Source of the DNA: Polynucleobacter sp. UK-Kesae-W10
Lineage (GTDB): Bacteria; Pseudomonadota; Gammaproteobacteria; Burkholderiales; Burkholderiaceae
Assembly: GCF_018881575.1 (NCBI RefSeq)
Contig: NZ_JACVQB010000001.1
Location: 48,986-112,985 of the forward strand
DNA: 64,000 bases
Direction of reading: 5' to 3'
In this document: positions 9,768 to 20,016 of the stretch, in pieces
Layout of the letters: the number at the start of each line of letters is the position of its first letter
How positions within the stretch are numbered: position 1 is the first letter of the stretch
The notes under the pieces: generated by a model
The model's database searches: none
The model's input: the letters and a program-made list of their open reading frames with translations, nothing else
Told to the model about the DNA's origin: nothing
Program-made: the position numbers and the translations under genes

Positions 9768-10511
9768 TCAGTATTTAATACCAATATGTAAGGCAACGAT
9801 ACCCCCAGTCATTCTGTGGGTTTCAACTTCATTAAAGCCAACACCCAGCATCATGTCTTTTAAGGTTTCGGCATCCGGGTGCATCCGAATCGACTCCGCT
9901 AAATAGCGATAGCTTTCAGAGTCTTGTGCAATCTTCTCGCCAAGCCAAGGCAATACTTTGAATGAATAGGCGTCATACACAGGCTGCAAGAATGCATCGG
10001 GCTTGGAAAACTCTAAAACTAAAACTCGACCACCTGGTTTGATGACTCGACACATCTCACCCAAGGCAACATCTTTGTGAGTCATGTTACGCAAACCAAA
10101 GGCAACAGTGACGACGTCAAAATGATTATTCGGGAAAGGAATTTTTTCTGCATCAAACTGAACACAAGGCAAGGCCATGCCGCGATCGAGCAGACGATCA
10201 CGCCCAACACCCAACATCGATGCATTGATATCACTAAGCCAAACCTGTGCTTCTGGGTTTTTTCCCCAGTCAGTCGCTTTTGCAAATGCAGCAGCCAAAT
10301 CACCAGTACCGCCGGCAATATCTAACACTTTTTGACCAGGACGAACATTAGCCCTGGCAATCGTAATTTTTTTCCAAACACGGTGTAAACCAAAGGACAT
10401 CAAGTCATTCATCACGTCATATTTACTAGCGACTGAGTGAAATACCTCGGCGACTTTTCCGGCCTTCTCAGCCTCATCAACGCTTTGATATCCGAAGTGG
10501 GTTTTACTCAT
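9768..10511 (-). CDS. ubiE: Ubiquinone/menaquinone C-methyltransferase UbiE
   Basis: S-adenosylmethionine-dependent C-methyltransferase acting on demethoxyubiquinol in ubiquinone synthesis. The protein (247 residues from the ATG at 10511) has motif I as LDIAGGTGD at 63-71, then [13 protein letters not shown] and [13 protein letters not shown], all diagnostic of UbiE/COQ5. It ends KY like most members. The start overlaps the stop of the DUF971 gene by one base (TAATG), which sets the start and shows translational coupling. With ubiJ and ubiB downstream it forms a quinone-biosynthesis block. Confidence 0.96.
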   Translation of the reverse strand: MSKTHFGYQSVDEAEKAGKVAEVFHSVASKYDVMNDLMSFGLHRVWKKITIARANVRPGQKVLDIAGGTGDLAAAFAKATDWGKNPEAQVWLSDINASMLGVGRDRLLDRGMALPCVQFDAEKIPFPNNHFDVVTVAFGLRNMTHKDVALGEMCRVIKPGGRVLVLEFSKPDAFLQPVYDAYSFKVLPWLGEKIAQDSESYRYLAESIRMHPDAETLKDMMLGVGFNEVETHRMTGGIVALHIGIKY

Positions 10512-10906
10512 TAGTGACTTCCACAAGAATGGCCATGTGTATGACCGGTCTGCGCCATTGGTGCATCTCGATCAAGACCTGCTGCTGCTAATTTAGCTAA
10601 ATGCTCTTTCCATACCTGCTCTTGGTTTTCGCACAAGTAATGCAAGAACTCCCAGGAATACAAGCCTGAATCGTGCCCGTCAGAAAAAGTAGGCTTCAAG
10701 GCATAACGACCTACCGGCTCAAGGCTCGAAATCAATACGTCGCGCTTGCCAGTTTGCAGCGTTTCCTGACCGGGTCCATGCCCTTGCACTTCAGCAGAGG
10801 GTGAAACCACACGCAGCAACTCAAAAGGCAAGCGATAGGAAGCGCCCTCGTAAGAAAGCTCTAAAACCTTTGACTGTTGATGCACAACAATATTATTTGG
10901 AATCAT
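10511..10906 (-). CDS. DUF971 domain protein
   Basis: A 131-residue cytosolic protein made of one DUF971 domain, related to the N-terminal part of gamma-butyrobetaine hydroxylases (GBBH-like N). The recognisable stretch is [31 protein letters not shown], quoted here in parts: [18 protein letters not shown] then VVSPSAEV. The tail is histidine-rich ([10 protein letters not shown]) and could bind a metal ion. In Fe-S scaffold proteins the domain is fused to Mrp/ApbC, so an Fe-S connection is possible but unproven. It overlaps by one base both its upstream and downstream neighbours (TAATG junctions), so it is part of the operon running from the DUF3683 oxidoreductase to ubiE. Confidence 0.85.
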   Translation of the reverse strand: MIPNNIVVHQQSKVLELSYEGASYRLPFELLRVVSPSAEVQGHGPGQETLQTGKRDVLISSLEPVGRYALKPTFSDGHDSGLYSWEFLHYLCENQEQVWKEHLAKLAAAGLDRDAPMAQTGHTHGHSCGSH

Positions 10907-13900
10907 TAGACCAAGACCCTTTCAATACCGCCTTGATTGGCTTTAGCAACATAGTCTTGCATCCAGTTTTCACCCAGAAGTTTCTGGGCCATTTCGACTA
11001 CGATGTAATCGGCAGTGGTATCACTATCTGCATCAAAACGGGTTAAGCCTTGCAAGCAGGAAGGACAACTAGTGAGCACCTTAACATCGCCAGTGAAATT
11101 GTCCTTGCGCAAATCATTCGCGCCTTTTTCCATTTCAATCTGCTTACGGAAACGTACTTGAGTCGAAATATCAGGACGTGTCACGGCCAAGGTGCCAGAC
11201 TCACCGCAGCAACGGTCATTCTTTCCAATGGCTTTGCCATCTTCTAACTGAATGAGTTCATTTACTGTCTTCAAAGGATCTTGCAACTTCATCGGGGAGT
11301 GGCAAGGATCGTGATACATATACTTCACACCAGTTACTCCAGAAAGCTTAACGCCCTTCTCGGCCAAGAATTCGTGGATGTCGATAATGCGGCACCCAGG
11401 GAATATTTGCTCAAACTGATAACCCGCTAGCTGGTCATAACAAGTGCCGCAAGAAACGACTACGGTTTTGATATCCAAATAGTTCAAGGTGTTAGCCACT
11501 CGGTGAAAAAGGACGCGGTTATCCGTAATCATCTTCTCCGCTTTATCAAAATCACCATTGCCACGCTGTGGATAGCCGCAACATAAGTAGCCAGGAGGCA
11601 GGACCGTTTGCACGCCGACATTCCACAACATCGCTTGAGTAGCCAAGCCCACTTGAGAGAACAAGCGCTCCGATCCACATCCAGGGAAATAGAAGACCGC
11701 CTCAGTATCGGCAGAAGTAGTCTTCGGATCGCGAATAATCGGTACGTAATTGGCATCCTCAATATCCAAGAGCGCACGGGCTGTTTTCTTCGGCAAATTA
11801 CCCGGCATCTTCTTATTTACAAAGAAAATAACCTGCTCTTTAATGCTTGGCTTACCTACGGTTGCCGGAGGATGCGCAGTTTGTTTTTTTGCAAACTTAC
11901 GTAATACGTCATTGCCTAAGCGCTGCAATTTATAGCCCCAGCCAATCATTGCCTTGCGCGCCAAATGAATAGTCTCAGGACTAGTGGCATTTAAGAAGAA
12001 CATGGAAGCTGCAGTACCCGGATTGAAACGTTGCTGCCCCATCTTGCGCAAGAGATTGCGCATATTCATAGTGACATCACCAAAGTCAATTTTCACTGGA
12101 CACGGGGTCAAGCACTTGTGGCAAACCGTGCAGTGAGCTGCAACGTCATCAAACATTTCCCAATGACGAATCGAAACGCCACGACGGGTTTGCTCTTCGT
12201 ATAAAAATGCTTCGATCAACAAGGAAGTAGCCAAAATTTTGTCACGCGGGCTATACAGCAAGTTTGCACGTGGCACATGCGTTGAGCAAACTGGCTTGCA
12301 CTTCCCGCAACGTAAACAATCTTTCACGCTATCAGCAATCGCGCCAATATCACTCTGCTGCATGATGATAGATTCATGTCCCATCAACCCAAAGCTAGGC
12401 GTATAGGCCATGCTGAGGTCAGCATGCGGCATCAACTTGCCTTTATTAAAGCGACCTTCAGGGTCAACGCGGTTCTTGTAACTGCGGAAGTCTTTTAATT
12501 CTGCTTCAGTCAAGTACTCCAACTTAGTAATACCAATGCCGTGTTCACCAGAAATCACGCCATCTAATGAGCGAGCCAACCTCATGATGCGGTCAACTGC
12601 GCGATGGGCATCTTGCAACATCTCATAGTCATCCGAGTTCACTGGAATATTGGTATGTACGTTTCCATCTCCTGCGTGCATATGCAATGCAACAAAGACA
12701 CGTTTACGCAAAATATTTTTATGAATCGCCTCTAACTCGGCCAGGATTGGTTCAAAAGCCAAGCCGCCGAAAATGATACGCAACTCTGAACGAACTTCTT
12801 CTTTCCATGAAGCGCGCAAACTGTAATTCTGTAGTTGCGGAAAATAATGATCCATCTGCGTGAGCCAGTCAGCCCAGCGAGTACGTACCTTGGCTATGAG
12901 CTCTAAAGCCTGTTGAACGCGGTCACCTAAGATTTCCGCTGTTGGGATTTCATAGTCATCCTCACTCTTACCCAATGGCAAGGCGCTTTTTTTCAAAAAG
13001 GCTTCGAGGCCATCCAGAACTTGTAATTTGTTCTTTAGAGACAGTTCGATATTGATGCGATCGATGCCATCGGTGTATTCACCCATCCGCGGCAAAGGAA
13101 TCACCACATCCTCATTGATCTTAAAGGCATTAGTGTGGCGTGCAATCGCTGCTGTGCGAGCACGATCCAACCAGAACTTCTTACGGGCCTCAGCACTAAC
13201 TGCCACAAAACCTTCACCCACACGTAAGTTCGCCATGCGCACTACTTCACTGGTTGCAGCAGCAACAGCCTCTTCGTCATCACCAGCAATATCACCAATC
13301 AATACCATCTTCGGCAAGCTATTGCGCTTAGATTTAGTGGAATAACCCACCGCTCTCAAGTAGCGATCATCTAAGTGCTCAAGGCCAGCCAAAATAGGGC
13401 CGCCTTGCTTGCTTAAACCATCCAAGTAAGCCTTGATCTCCACAATACTTGGAATAGCTTCGCGCGCTTGACCAAAGAACTCTAAGCAAACAGTGCGCAT
13501 AAATTTAGGCATGCGATGCAATACCCAAGTTGCGCTGGTGATCAAACCATCACAACCTTCTTTTTGTACGCCTGGTAAGCCAGACAAAAATTTGTCGGTA
13601 ACGTCTTTACCCAAGCCTTCTTTGCGGAATCGTTTACCTTCAACTTCTAATATTTCAGTTTTCAAAATGCGTTGGCCAGGCTCACTATTGCCATCAGACC
13701 AAATCAATTCAAAACGAACTAACTCTGCATCATGAATCTTACCGAGGTTGTGATCAAGACGAATAACATCCAACCAATTACCTTCAGGATCCACCATGCG
13801 CCAGCTGGCTAAGTTATCCAGAGCAGTGCCCCAAAGAACAGCTTTCTTACCGCCCGCATTCATGGCGATATTGCCGCCGATGCAACTTGCATCAGCAGAA

Positions 13901-14745
13901 GTAGGATCAACCGCAAACACAAGGCCAGCATGCTCTGCAGCATCTGATACGCGACGCGTGACAACGCCAGCACCAGTAAAGATGGTGGAGACTGCGTGAT
14001 CTACACCCGGTAGATGTTTACTCTTCACGCCATCGATTTGTTGCAGCTTCTCAGTGTTGATGACTGCAGACATTGCATACAAGGGGATCGCACCGCCTGT
14101 ATATCCAGTGCCTCCTCCACGAGGAATAATCGTGAGACCCAAATCCACGCACGCTTTTACCAAGCCAGGAATTTCAGATTCGTAATCCGGCTTAAGTACG
14201 ACTAGCGGAAACTCAACACGCCAGTCAGTTGCATCGGTTACGTGTGCAGCGCGTGATACGCCATCAAAACAAATATTGTCACTAGCGGTGTGACGACCGA
14301 GTTCTTTACGAGCACGCTTACGAATTTGCTCAACTTCTTTGAAGCCGTTCTCAAAACTCTCGATTGCGCGATAGGCAGCGCTTAATAAAATTTCGACCTG
14401 CTCTGCAGAGTCTCCGTTATTACGCTTCTTTACTTCGCCTAGGCGATGCCAGAGGGCATCGATCAATTGTTTACGACGCTCGGGGCTGTCTAGTAAATCA
14501 TCTTGTAAGAATGGGTTGCGTTGAACCACCCAAATATCACCCAGAATTTCAAACAACATGCGAGCGGAGCGACCGGTGCGACGAACACCACGCAGCTCAT
14601 TCAGAACGCGCCAAGACTCCTCGCCCAATAAGCGAATAACGATCTCTCGGTCAGAAAAAGAGGTGTAGTTGTAGGGAATTTCACGAAGACGGGGGGAACC
14701 TGCCTCAGCATCCAACAACTGGTTCAAAGCTAGTGGTGCGTTCAT
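10906..14745 (-). CDS. DUF3683 FAD/Fe-S oxidoreductase (D-2-hydroxyacid dehydrogenase-like)
   Basis: A 1279-residue multidomain oxidoreductase. Order: DUF3683 region (about 1-175) of unknown role; FAD-binding type 4 domain with [12 protein letters not shown] at 208-219 and [10 protein letters not shown] near 290; FAD-oxidase C-terminal domain with [14 protein letters not shown] and the GEHGIG motif; two 4Fe-4S motifs ([11 protein letters not shown] and [12 protein letters not shown]) near 810 and 870; and two CCG domains ([20 protein letters not shown] and HDPCHS/CCGESGT). The closest characterised relatives are Dld2/YdiJ/GlcD-type dehydrogenases of D-lactate, D-2-hydroxyglutarate or glycolate. 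Substrate is not assigned. A membrane anchor is absent; electrons probably go to the quinone pool, fitting the downstream ubiE. Confidence 0.85.
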   Translation of the reverse strand: MNAPLALNQLLDAEAGSPRLREIPYNYTSFSDREIVIRLLGEESWRVLNELRGVRRTGRSARMLFEILGDIWVVQRNPFLQDDLLDSPERRKQLIDALWHRLGEVKKRNNGDSAEQVEILLSAAYRAIESFENGFKEVEQIRKRARKELGRHTASDNICFDGVSRAAHVTDATDWRVEFPLVVLKPDYESEIPGLVKACVDLGLTIIPRGGGTGYTGGAIPLYAMSAVINTEKLQQIDGVKSKHLPGVDHAVSTIFTGAGVVTRRVSDAAEHAGLVFAVDPTSADASCIGGNIAMNAGGKKAVLWGTALDNLASWRMVDPEGNWLDVIRLDHNLGKIHDAELVRFELIWSDGNSEPGQRILKTEILEVEGKRFRKEGLGKDVTDKFLSGLPGVQKEGCDGLITSATWVLHRMPKFMRTVCLEFFGQAREAIPSIVEIKAYLDGLSKQGGPILAGLEHLDDRYLRAVGYSTKSKRNSLPKMVLIGDIAGDDEEAVAAATSEVVRMANLRVGEGFVAVSAEARKKFWLDRARTAAIARHTNAFKINEDVVIPLPRMGEYTDGIDRINIELSLKNKLQVLDGLEAFLKKSALPLGKSEDDYEIPTAEILGDRVQQALELIAKVRTRWADWLTQMDHYFPQLQNYSLRASWKEEVRSELRIIFGGLAFEPILAELEAIHKNILRKRVFVALHMHAGDGNVHTNIPVNSDDYEMLQDAHRAVDRIMRLARSLDGVISGEHGIGITKLEYLTEAELKDFRSYKNRVDPEGRFNKGKLMPHADLSMAYTPSFGLMGHESIIMQQSDIGAIADSVKDCLRCGKCKPVCSTHVPRANLLYSPRDKILATSLLIEAFLYEEQTRRGVSIRHWEMFDDVAAHCTVCHKCLTPCPVKIDFGDVTMNMRNLLRKMGQQRFNPGTAASMFFLNATSPETIHLARKAMIGWGYKLQRLGNDVLRKFAKKQTAHPPATVGKPSIKEQVIFFVNKKMPGNLPKKTARALLDIEDANYVPIIRDPKTTSADTEAVFYFPGCGSERLFSQVGLATQAMLWNVGVQTVLPPGYLCCGYPQRGNGDFDKAEKMITDNRVLFHRVANTLNYLDIKTVVVSCGTCYDQLAGYQFEQIFPGCRIIDIHEFLAEKGVKLSGVTGVKYMYHDPCHSPMKLQDPLKTVNELIQLEDGKAIGKNDRCCGESGTLAVTRPDISTQVRFRKQIEMEKGANDLRKDNFTGDVKVLTSCPSCLQGLTRFDADSDTTADYIVVEMAQKLLGENWMQDYVAKANQGGIERVLV

Positions 14746-14879
14746 AGCGACATATTTGATAAATAAGCATTTTAATTGAGTGAACCTGATAGTGGCAGGA
14801 AACCAAGAAAGTTGCTGCCGGAATCCATAAACCCTTGCAAATCTAAGGGCTTAGGGGTCATCCGTGGTACGCTCATTGG
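14746..14879. promoter_or_regulatory. Divergent intergenic region between the DUF3683 gene and ilvA
   Basis: This 134-base gap must hold the start signals for both genes. It contains no convincing -35/-10 pair by eye and no T-box, leader peptide or attenuator that would explain amino-acid control of ilvA. Reported so the gap is accounted for. Confidence 0.4.
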
Positions 14880-16400
14880 ATGGCAACGAACTATTTAAAG
14901 AAAATTTTATCGGCTCGCGTCTATGACGTGGCCAGGGAAACTGAGCTACAGCTCGCCCCAGAACTTACCAAGCGCTTAGGTAACAGGGTCTTACTCAAAA
15001 GAGAGGACAACCAGCCGGTTTTCTCCTTCAAACTGCGGGGCGCCTATAACAAAATGGCCCATTTACCCCCAGAAGCCTTAAAACGTGGGGTTATTGCTGC
15101 TTCTGCAGGTAATCACGCTCAGGGCGTGGCCCTCTCAGCAGCCAAAATGAAGTGCAAGGCCGTCATCGTGATGCCGGTAACAACTCCCAGCGTCAAAATT
15201 GATGCGGTCAAGGCTCGGGGTGGCTCTTGGACAGAAATCATCCTGCACGGGGAATCCTATAGCGATGCCTTCCAGCATTCCGAGGCAATTGCTAAAAAAC
15301 GGGGTCTCACCTTTGTGCACCCATTTGATGATCCAGACGTCATCGCTGGGCAAGGCACTATCGCCCAAGAAATTTTTGCGCAACATCCAGAACCGATTGA
15401 TGCCGTATTTGTCGCTATTGGGGGTGGTGGCCTGATTGCTGGTATTGGTGAGTATGTCAAGGCGGTTAGCCCAAAAACAAAAGTGATCGGGGTGCAAGCT
15501 TCCGACTCTGATGCTATGAATCAATCCCTCAAAGCAGGTAAGCGCATTGAGATGAAAGATGTCGGACTGTTTTCTGACGGTACGGCAGTTAAATTAGTTG
15601 GTAAAGAAACTTTTCGTATTTGCAAAAAAGTGGTTGATGAAATTATCACCGTCGACACTGATGAAATCTGTGCGGCTATTAACGATGTATTTACGGATAC
15701 CCGCAGCATCCTTGAACCCGCTGGCGCTCTAGCCATTGCAGGCATGAAGAAGTATGTTGAGAAAAAGCGCATTCAGAAAAAAACTTTAGTGGCCGTGGCT
15801 TGCGGCGCCAATATGAACTTCAGCCGCCTGCGCTTTGTGGCAGAACGTGCAGACGTTGGTGAGTTCCGTGAAGCAGTATTCGCAGTAACGATTCCTGAAG
15901 AGCGCGGGTCTTTCAAACGATTCTGTGAATTACTTGGCAAACGTAATGTCACCGAATTTAACTATCGCATTGGCGATCAAAGTGAAGCGCATATTTTTGT
16001 CGGCATCAGTACGCAAAAGGCGGGTGATAGTGAGGCCATTGCAAAACATTTCCGTAAAGCAAAGTTTGCAACGATCGATCTTACGCACGATGAGTTGGCA
16101 AAATCGCATTTACGCCACATGGTCGGTGGGCACTCGGCACTTGCTAAAGATGAATTGCTCTATCGCTTTGAATTCCCAGAGCGCCCTGGTGCTTTAATGA
16201 AATTCCTCACTAGCATGGCGCCAAACTGGAACATCAGCCTATTCCACTACCGCAACCATGGCGCGGACTACGGCCGTATCTTGGTTGGCATACAGGTTCC
16301 CAAGAACGAGCAAAAGAAATTCCAAAAATTCTTAACTACTTTGGGCTACCCACATTGGGATGAAAGCAACAACCCAGCTTATCGCCTATTTCTGAAATAA
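14880..16400 (+). CDS. ilvA: Biosynthetic threonine ammonia-lyase (threonine deaminase)
   Basis: Converts threonine to 2-oxobutanoate, the first step in isoleucine synthesis. The 506-residue protein has the PLP domain (1-320) with Lys51 in SFKLRGAYNKM as the Schiff-base lysine and the phosphate-binding glycine loop AIGGGGLIAG near 180. The C-terminal 325-500 region holds two ACT-like regulatory domains, so it is the long, isoleucine-inhibited form rather than the catabolic TdcB. The 5'-nucleotidase gene starts 12 bases downstream and queF 16 bases after that, making a three-gene unit with no obvious pathway link. Confidence 0.96.
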   Translation: MATNYLKKILSARVYDVARETELQLAPELTKRLGNRVLLKREDNQPVFSFKLRGAYNKMAHLPPEALKRGVIAASAGNHAQGVALSAAKMKCKAVIVMPVTTPSVKIDAVKARGGSWTEIILHGESYSDAFQHSEAIAKKRGLTFVHPFDDPDVIAGQGTIAQEIFAQHPEPIDAVFVAIGGGGLIAGIGEYVKAVSPKTKVIGVQASDSDAMNQSLKAGKRIEMKDVGLFSDGTAVKLVGKETFRICKKVVDEIITVDTDEICAAINDVFTDTRSILEPAGALAIAGMKKYVEKKRIQKKTLVAVACGANMNFSRLRFVAERADVGEFREAVFAVTIPEERGSFKRFCELLGKRNVTEFNYRIGDQSEAHIFVGISTQKAGDSEAIAKHFRKAKFATIDLTHDELAKSHLRHMVGGHSALAKDELLYRFEFPERPGALMKFLTSMAPNWNISLFHYRNHGADYGRILVGIQVPKNEQKKFQKFLTTLGYPHWDESNNPAYRLFLK

Positions 16401-16412
16401 GGCAAATCAACG

Positions 16413-17321
16413 ATGTCATACACACTCACCGGAAAACTTGTCGTAGCGATCTCTTCGCGCGCCCTGTTCGACTTTGAAGAAGAAAATCGCATCTTCGAAT
16501 CGACCGATGACAGTGCCTATATGAAATTACAGCTAGAGCGCCTGAGTGAAGCAGCTCAAAAAGGGGTGGCCTTCCCTTTAGTCAAAAAATTACTCGCTTT
16601 TAATGAAGAAGGTGAACAGCGAGTGGAAGTGGTTATTCTCTCGCGCAACGATCCCGTTAGTGGCTTGCGCGTCTTCCGCTCTGCCGAGCACCATGGCTTA
16701 CATCTGGAGCGCGGCGTATTTACCAGAGGCAGACCTCCATACCATTACCTGCGCTCACTCCACGCAAACCTCTTCTTATCTGCAAATGAAGATGATGTGC
16801 GCGCAACTATTGATGCAGGCTTTCCAGCTGCACGGGTGTATCCAGAGTCGAGCAAAACGGCAGAGTCTCATCCCAATGAAATCCGCATCGCTTTTGACGG
16901 AGACGCAGTGCTCTTCTCTGATGAGGCTGAGCAAGTGTTTCAGAAAAAAGGGTTAGAGGCTTTTGTGGATCACGAAAGCAAGAAGGTCGATATTCCCTTG
17001 CCACCGGGACCCTTTAAGCCACTCTTAGAAGCGCTCCATAGACTACAGCGCTCTACCAGTGAGAATGGCATGCGCATTCGGACAGCTTTAGTGACTGCGC
17101 GCTCTGCACCTGCACATGAACGGGCAATCCGCACACTCATGGCCTGGGGTATTGATGTTGATGAAGCGATGTTCTTAGGCGGCCTTTCTAAGAGCGAGTT
17201 CTTAAGAGAGTTTGAGCCCGACTTTTTCTTTGATGATCAAACTGGGCATTGCCAATCAGCAGCCTCTGTTGCCCCGACAGGCCACGTTGTGTCCGGCGTC
17301 TCAAACAAACCTAAGCAGTAA
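16413..17321 (+). CDS. Cytosolic 5'-nucleotidase family protein
   Basis: A 302-residue member of the 5'-nucleotidase family related to eukaryotic cytosolic 5'-nucleotidase I. It starts YTLTGKLVVAISSRALFDFEEE, quoted in parts as KLVVAISSRALFDFEEEN, and has the characteristic FRSAEHHGLHLERGVFTRG and RIAFDGDAVLFSDEAE stretches, the latter carrying the HAD-like DGDAVLF motif. FFDDQTGHC near the C-terminus supplies the usual acidic pair. It should hydrolyse nucleoside monophosphates, but the preferred nucleotide is unknown. It starts 12 bases after ilvA and ends 16 bases before queF. Confidence 0.85.
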   Translation: MSYTLTGKLVVAISSRALFDFEEENRIFESTDDSAYMKLQLERLSEAAQKGVAFPLVKKLLAFNEEGEQRVEVVILSRNDPVSGLRVFRSAEHHGLHLERGVFTRGRPPYHYLRSLHANLFLSANEDDVRATIDAGFPAARVYPESSKTAESHPNEIRIAFDGDAVLFSDEAEQVFQKKGLEAFVDHESKKVDIPLPPGPFKPLLEALHRLQRSTSENGMRIRTALVTARSAPAHERAIRTLMAWGIDVDEAMFLGGLSKSEFLREFEPDFFFDDQTGHCQSAASVAPTGHVVSGVSNKPKQ

Positions 17322-17337
17322 GTAAGCAAAGTAAGTT

Positions 17338-18165
17338 ATGGCAACCATTCCACTTGGACAATCAACCCAATATCCAGATCAATACGATCCAGGTCTGTTA
17401 TTTCCGATTCCCAGAATGGAGAATCGCAAGAAACTGGGCTTGAGAGAGGGTCAAGCATTACCCTTTGTGGGAGTGGATATTTGGAATGCCTTTGAACTCA
17501 GTTGGCTCAATCCAAAAGGAAAGCCTCAAATTGCATTAGCAGAGTTTCAAATTCCAGCCGACTCTCCCAATATGATTGAGTCTAAATCTTTCAAACTCTT
17601 TCTCAATAGTCTCAATAGCGCACGCTTTGAAAATGAGAACGAAGTTAAGGCAAGGCTCATTACAGATTTATCGGCAGTGGCTGGTAGCAAAATCACTACA
17701 CGTATACACTCAAGTGAAGCAGTCGCCAAAAAAGGGATGCAAGAAATGGGCGGCATCTTAATGGACAGACTTGATATTGAGATCGACCCCAGCTTGCCTG
17801 CCGATCCAAGCCTACTTAGCGTGAATGAGTCCTTTGGCCCCATCGAACAATGCTTGGTATCTCACTTACTGAAGTCCAACTGCCCCGTAACCGGTCAACC
17901 AGACTGGGCTAGCGTACAGATTCGTTATCAAGGCCGCCCTATTTTGGAAGAAGGCTTGTTGCGCTATCTGATTGGCTTTAGACAGCTCGGTGAATTTCAT
18001 GAGCACTGCGTTGAAACGATCTTTACGGATATCAAACGTCAGTGCAAACCAGAAAAGCTTTCTGTGTATGCGCGATATACGCGCCGTGGCGGTTTAGATA
18101 TCAACCCATTCCGCACCGATCACAATGCAGCATGGCCTGAAAATATCCGGCATGCACGCCAATAA
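17338..18165 (+). CDS. queF: NADPH-dependent 7-cyano-7-deazaguanine reductase QueF (type II)
   Basis: Reduces preQ0 to preQ1 in queuosine synthesis. At 275 residues it is the long, bimodular (tandem T-fold) type II enzyme of E. coli rather than the short Bacillus form. The ESKSFKLFLNS motif at 81-91 is the NADPH/substrate signature and Cys182 in SNCPVTGQPDW is the covalent catalytic cysteine. The C-terminal YTRRGGLDINPFR is also typical. No preQ1 riboswitch is visible upstream: the gap to the preceding gene is only 16 bases. A bidirectional terminator follows. Confidence 0.97.
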   Translation: MATIPLGQSTQYPDQYDPGLLFPIPRMENRKKLGLREGQALPFVGVDIWNAFELSWLNPKGKPQIALAEFQIPADSPNMIESKSFKLFLNSLNSARFENENEVKARLITDLSAVAGSKITTRIHSSEAVAKKGMQEMGGILMDRLDIEIDPSLPADPSLLSVNESFGPIEQCLVSHLLKSNCPVTGQPDWASVQIRYQGRPILEEGLLRYLIGFRQLGEFHEHCVETIFTDIKRQCKPEKLSVYARYTRRGGLDINPFRTDHNAAWPENIRHARQ

Positions 18166-18186
18166 ATACTTTTAATGTAGGCAAAT

Positions 18187-18223
18187 AAAAAACCCCTTGT
18201 AGGAAGTCCTAAAAGGGGTTTTT
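18187..18223. terminator. Bidirectional terminator between queF and ssb
   Basis: A-rich and T-rich flanks surround a stem (AAAACCCCTT against AAGGGGTTTT) with an inner AGGA/TCCT pairing. It is followed by T on both strands and sits between the convergent queF (+) and ssb (-) genes, so it can serve both. Confidence 0.9.
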
Positions 18224-18258
18224 GCTATTACGGTAAGGACCGCACTAGTCGGCGTTAC

Positions 18259-18714
18259 TTAAAACGGAATATCGTCATCCATTGCGCCAAGCGATGCCGC
18301 GTTCGATGAAGCTGGCGCAGACTGCTCAGCCGGCTTTGAGCGGCTATAACTTTCGCCACCATCACCACTGCCGCCTACTGGCTTGCCACCAAGCATTTGC
18401 ATCGTTTCTGCAACGATCTCAGTGGAATACTTTTCTTGGCCACTGGCATCAGTCCATTTACGCGTGCGCAAACGACCTTCAACATAAACTTGCGAACCTT
18501 TTTTGAGGTACTGACCAGCGATTTCAGCAAGCTTGCCAAAGAATGCAACGCGATGCCATTCTGTGGTTTCTTTCATTTCGCCAGTTTGTTTGTCTTTGTA
18601 GCGATCAGATGTTGCTACTGAAATATTTGTAACGGCGTCGCCGCTTGGCATGTAACGCGTTTCTGGATCACGTCCTACGTTACCTACGATGATGACCTTA
18701 TTTACCGAAGCCAT
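18259..18714 (-). CDS. ssb: Single-stranded DNA-binding protein
   Basis: Binds single-stranded DNA as a tetramer in replication, repair and recombination. The 151-residue protein has an N-terminal OB fold (residues 1-108) beginning [21 protein letters not shown], quoted as [14 protein letters not shown], a Gly/Ser/Ala-rich linker, and the acidic tip DDDIPF that recruits partner proteins. uvrA and ssb are neighbours in many proteobacteria; here an MFS gene separates them on the ssb strand. Upstream 80 bases contain three spaced copies of AGCAGT (see findings). Confidence 0.97.
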   Translation of the reverse strand: MASVNKVIIVGNVGRDPETRYMPSGDAVTNISVATSDRYKDKQTGEMKETTEWHRVAFFGKLAEIAGQYLKKGSQVYVEGRLRTRKWTDASGQEKYSTEIVAETMQMLGGKPVGGSGDGGESYSRSKPAEQSAPASSNAASLGAMDDDIPF

Positions 18715-18794
18715 GTTGTCTCCCGAAGAAAAATACTGCTGTTATTACTGCTAAAAATAAACTGCTCGCTTAAATTCAATTAATGAAGCTGCGG

Positions 18795-19979
18795 TTATGT
18801 CTTTGTGGCTACATCCTTGGATTCTGTTGCTCTCGTTGGCATTTCACCCATCGACCAGGCAATTATAAGCCAGCAAACTAAGAGCACCGCACCCATTACA
18901 AAGACCGATAACTGGCCATGGCTATCCATCAAGTAACCGCCCAAAGCAGCACCTGTAAACAGGCCAATTGACTGCGTCGTGTTGTATACGCCTAAGGCGG
19001 TGCCCTTGGATTCTTTTGCAAAACGCGAGACCAAAGATGGCTGCAAGGCTTCTAGTAAGTTAAAGCCTACGAAATAAACCAATAATGCAATTGCAATCGA
19101 GCTAATAGAAGCGGTATTCGTAAACAGAATTTCTGCAATCAATAACAACACAATTGCAAATAACAAAATAGAGCGTAACTGTTGCTTCTTCTCACCAAAA
19201 ATCAAAATCGGTGCCATGAAAAAAAATGACAGTAAAACAACTGGCAAGTAAATTTCCCAATGTGAAGAAAGGGGTAAGCCAGCTTGAACGAGTAAACGGG
19301 GCACAACCAAAAACATCGCTACTTGGGTGGCATGCAAGACAAACACGCCAATATTCAGTCGGACCAATTCAGGGCGAAAAAACACTTCTTTCAAAGAAGC
19401 CTGCTGTACTTTTACTTCTGGCTTGTTTGATGGCAAAACGTAGTAAGTCACAAATATCGCCATCACACCCAAAATCGCGAGAACCATAAAAATGCCACTC
19501 AAACTAATGACGCGATAAATCGGCGCAGCAATCACTAAAGATAATGCAAATGACAAGGCAATACTGCCGCCAACCAGAGCCATTGCCCGCGTTCTCACCT
19601 GTTCTCGGGTAAGGTCGGCCACCCAAGCGGAGATAGCGGCTGAGACAGCGCCCGCGCCCATTACTCCACGCCCGATGGCGATCCAGAGCAAATCATCCTT
19701 GGCAGCGCAAATGAGGGCACCAGCCACAAACAAGGATAGGCCCCATAAAACAACGGGTTTGCGGCCGATCCGATCAGATAAGCGCCCCAAAGGGATGTAA
19801 AAGCAGGCCTGAACAATATTGAAAATCCCCAGCGTCAAACCAACCCAAAGGGCATGCTCGCCACCGGGCAAGCCCCGTGCATGAAGACTAAAGACGGGCA
19901 AAAGCAAAAACAGGCCCAGCATACGGAGCCCGAAGATGCCTGCTAAGGCCAGAGTGGAGCGAAGTTCAGAAGGATTCAT
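18795..19979 (-). CDS. MFS transporter (12 membrane segments)
   Basis: A 394-residue major facilitator transporter with about 12 hydrophobic segments. The loop between segments 2 and 3 has the MFS signature GRLSDRIGRKPVV. A second conserved loop, ALGVYNTTQSIGLFTGAALGG, lies in the second half. The gene lies upstream of ssb and divergent from uvrA, an arrangement seen in other Burkholderiales, where it is annotated only as an MFS permease, sometimes as YajR-like. The substrate cannot be read from the sequence. Start ATG at 19979 leaves 37 bases to the uvrA start. Confidence 0.9.
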   Translation of the reverse strand: MNPSELRSTLALAGIFGLRMLGLFLLLPVFSLHARGLPGGEHALWVGLTLGIFNIVQACFYIPLGRLSDRIGRKPVVLWGLSLFVAGALICAAKDDLLWIAIGRGVMGAGAVSAAISAWVADLTREQVRTRAMALVGGSIALSFALSLVIAAPIYRVISLSGIFMVLAILGVMAIFVTYYVLPSNKPEVKVQQASLKEVFFRPELVRLNIGVFVLHATQVAMFLVVPRLLVQAGLPLSSHWEIYLPVVLLSFFFMAPILIFGEKKQQLRSILLFAIVLLLIAEILFTNTASISSIAIALLVYFVGFNLLEALQPSLVSRFAKESKGTALGVYNTTQSIGLFTGAALGGYLMDSHGQLSVFVMGAVLLVCWLIIAWSMGEMPTRATESKDVATKT

Positions 19980-20016
19980 GGGAAAGGGCTATATTAACAA
20001 GTTACGCTAAAAAATC

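Noticed and set aside
9700-9796. Longer N-terminus for the Tim44-like protein beginning near 9796
   Set aside because: It would overlap the ubiE gene and lacks a ribosome-binding site. The ATG at 9700 has GAGGGG upstream and begins a proper signal peptide.
14746-14879. Attenuator or riboswitch before ilvA
   Set aside because: No leader peptide rich in branched-chain codons and no terminator/antiterminator pair was seen.
17322-17337. preQ1 riboswitch for queF
   Set aside because: Only 16 bases separate queF from the previous gene, far too short for an aptamer and expression platform.
19980-20016. SOS (LexA) box at uvrA
   Set aside because: No CTG-N10-CAG-type palindrome is present in the short gap.
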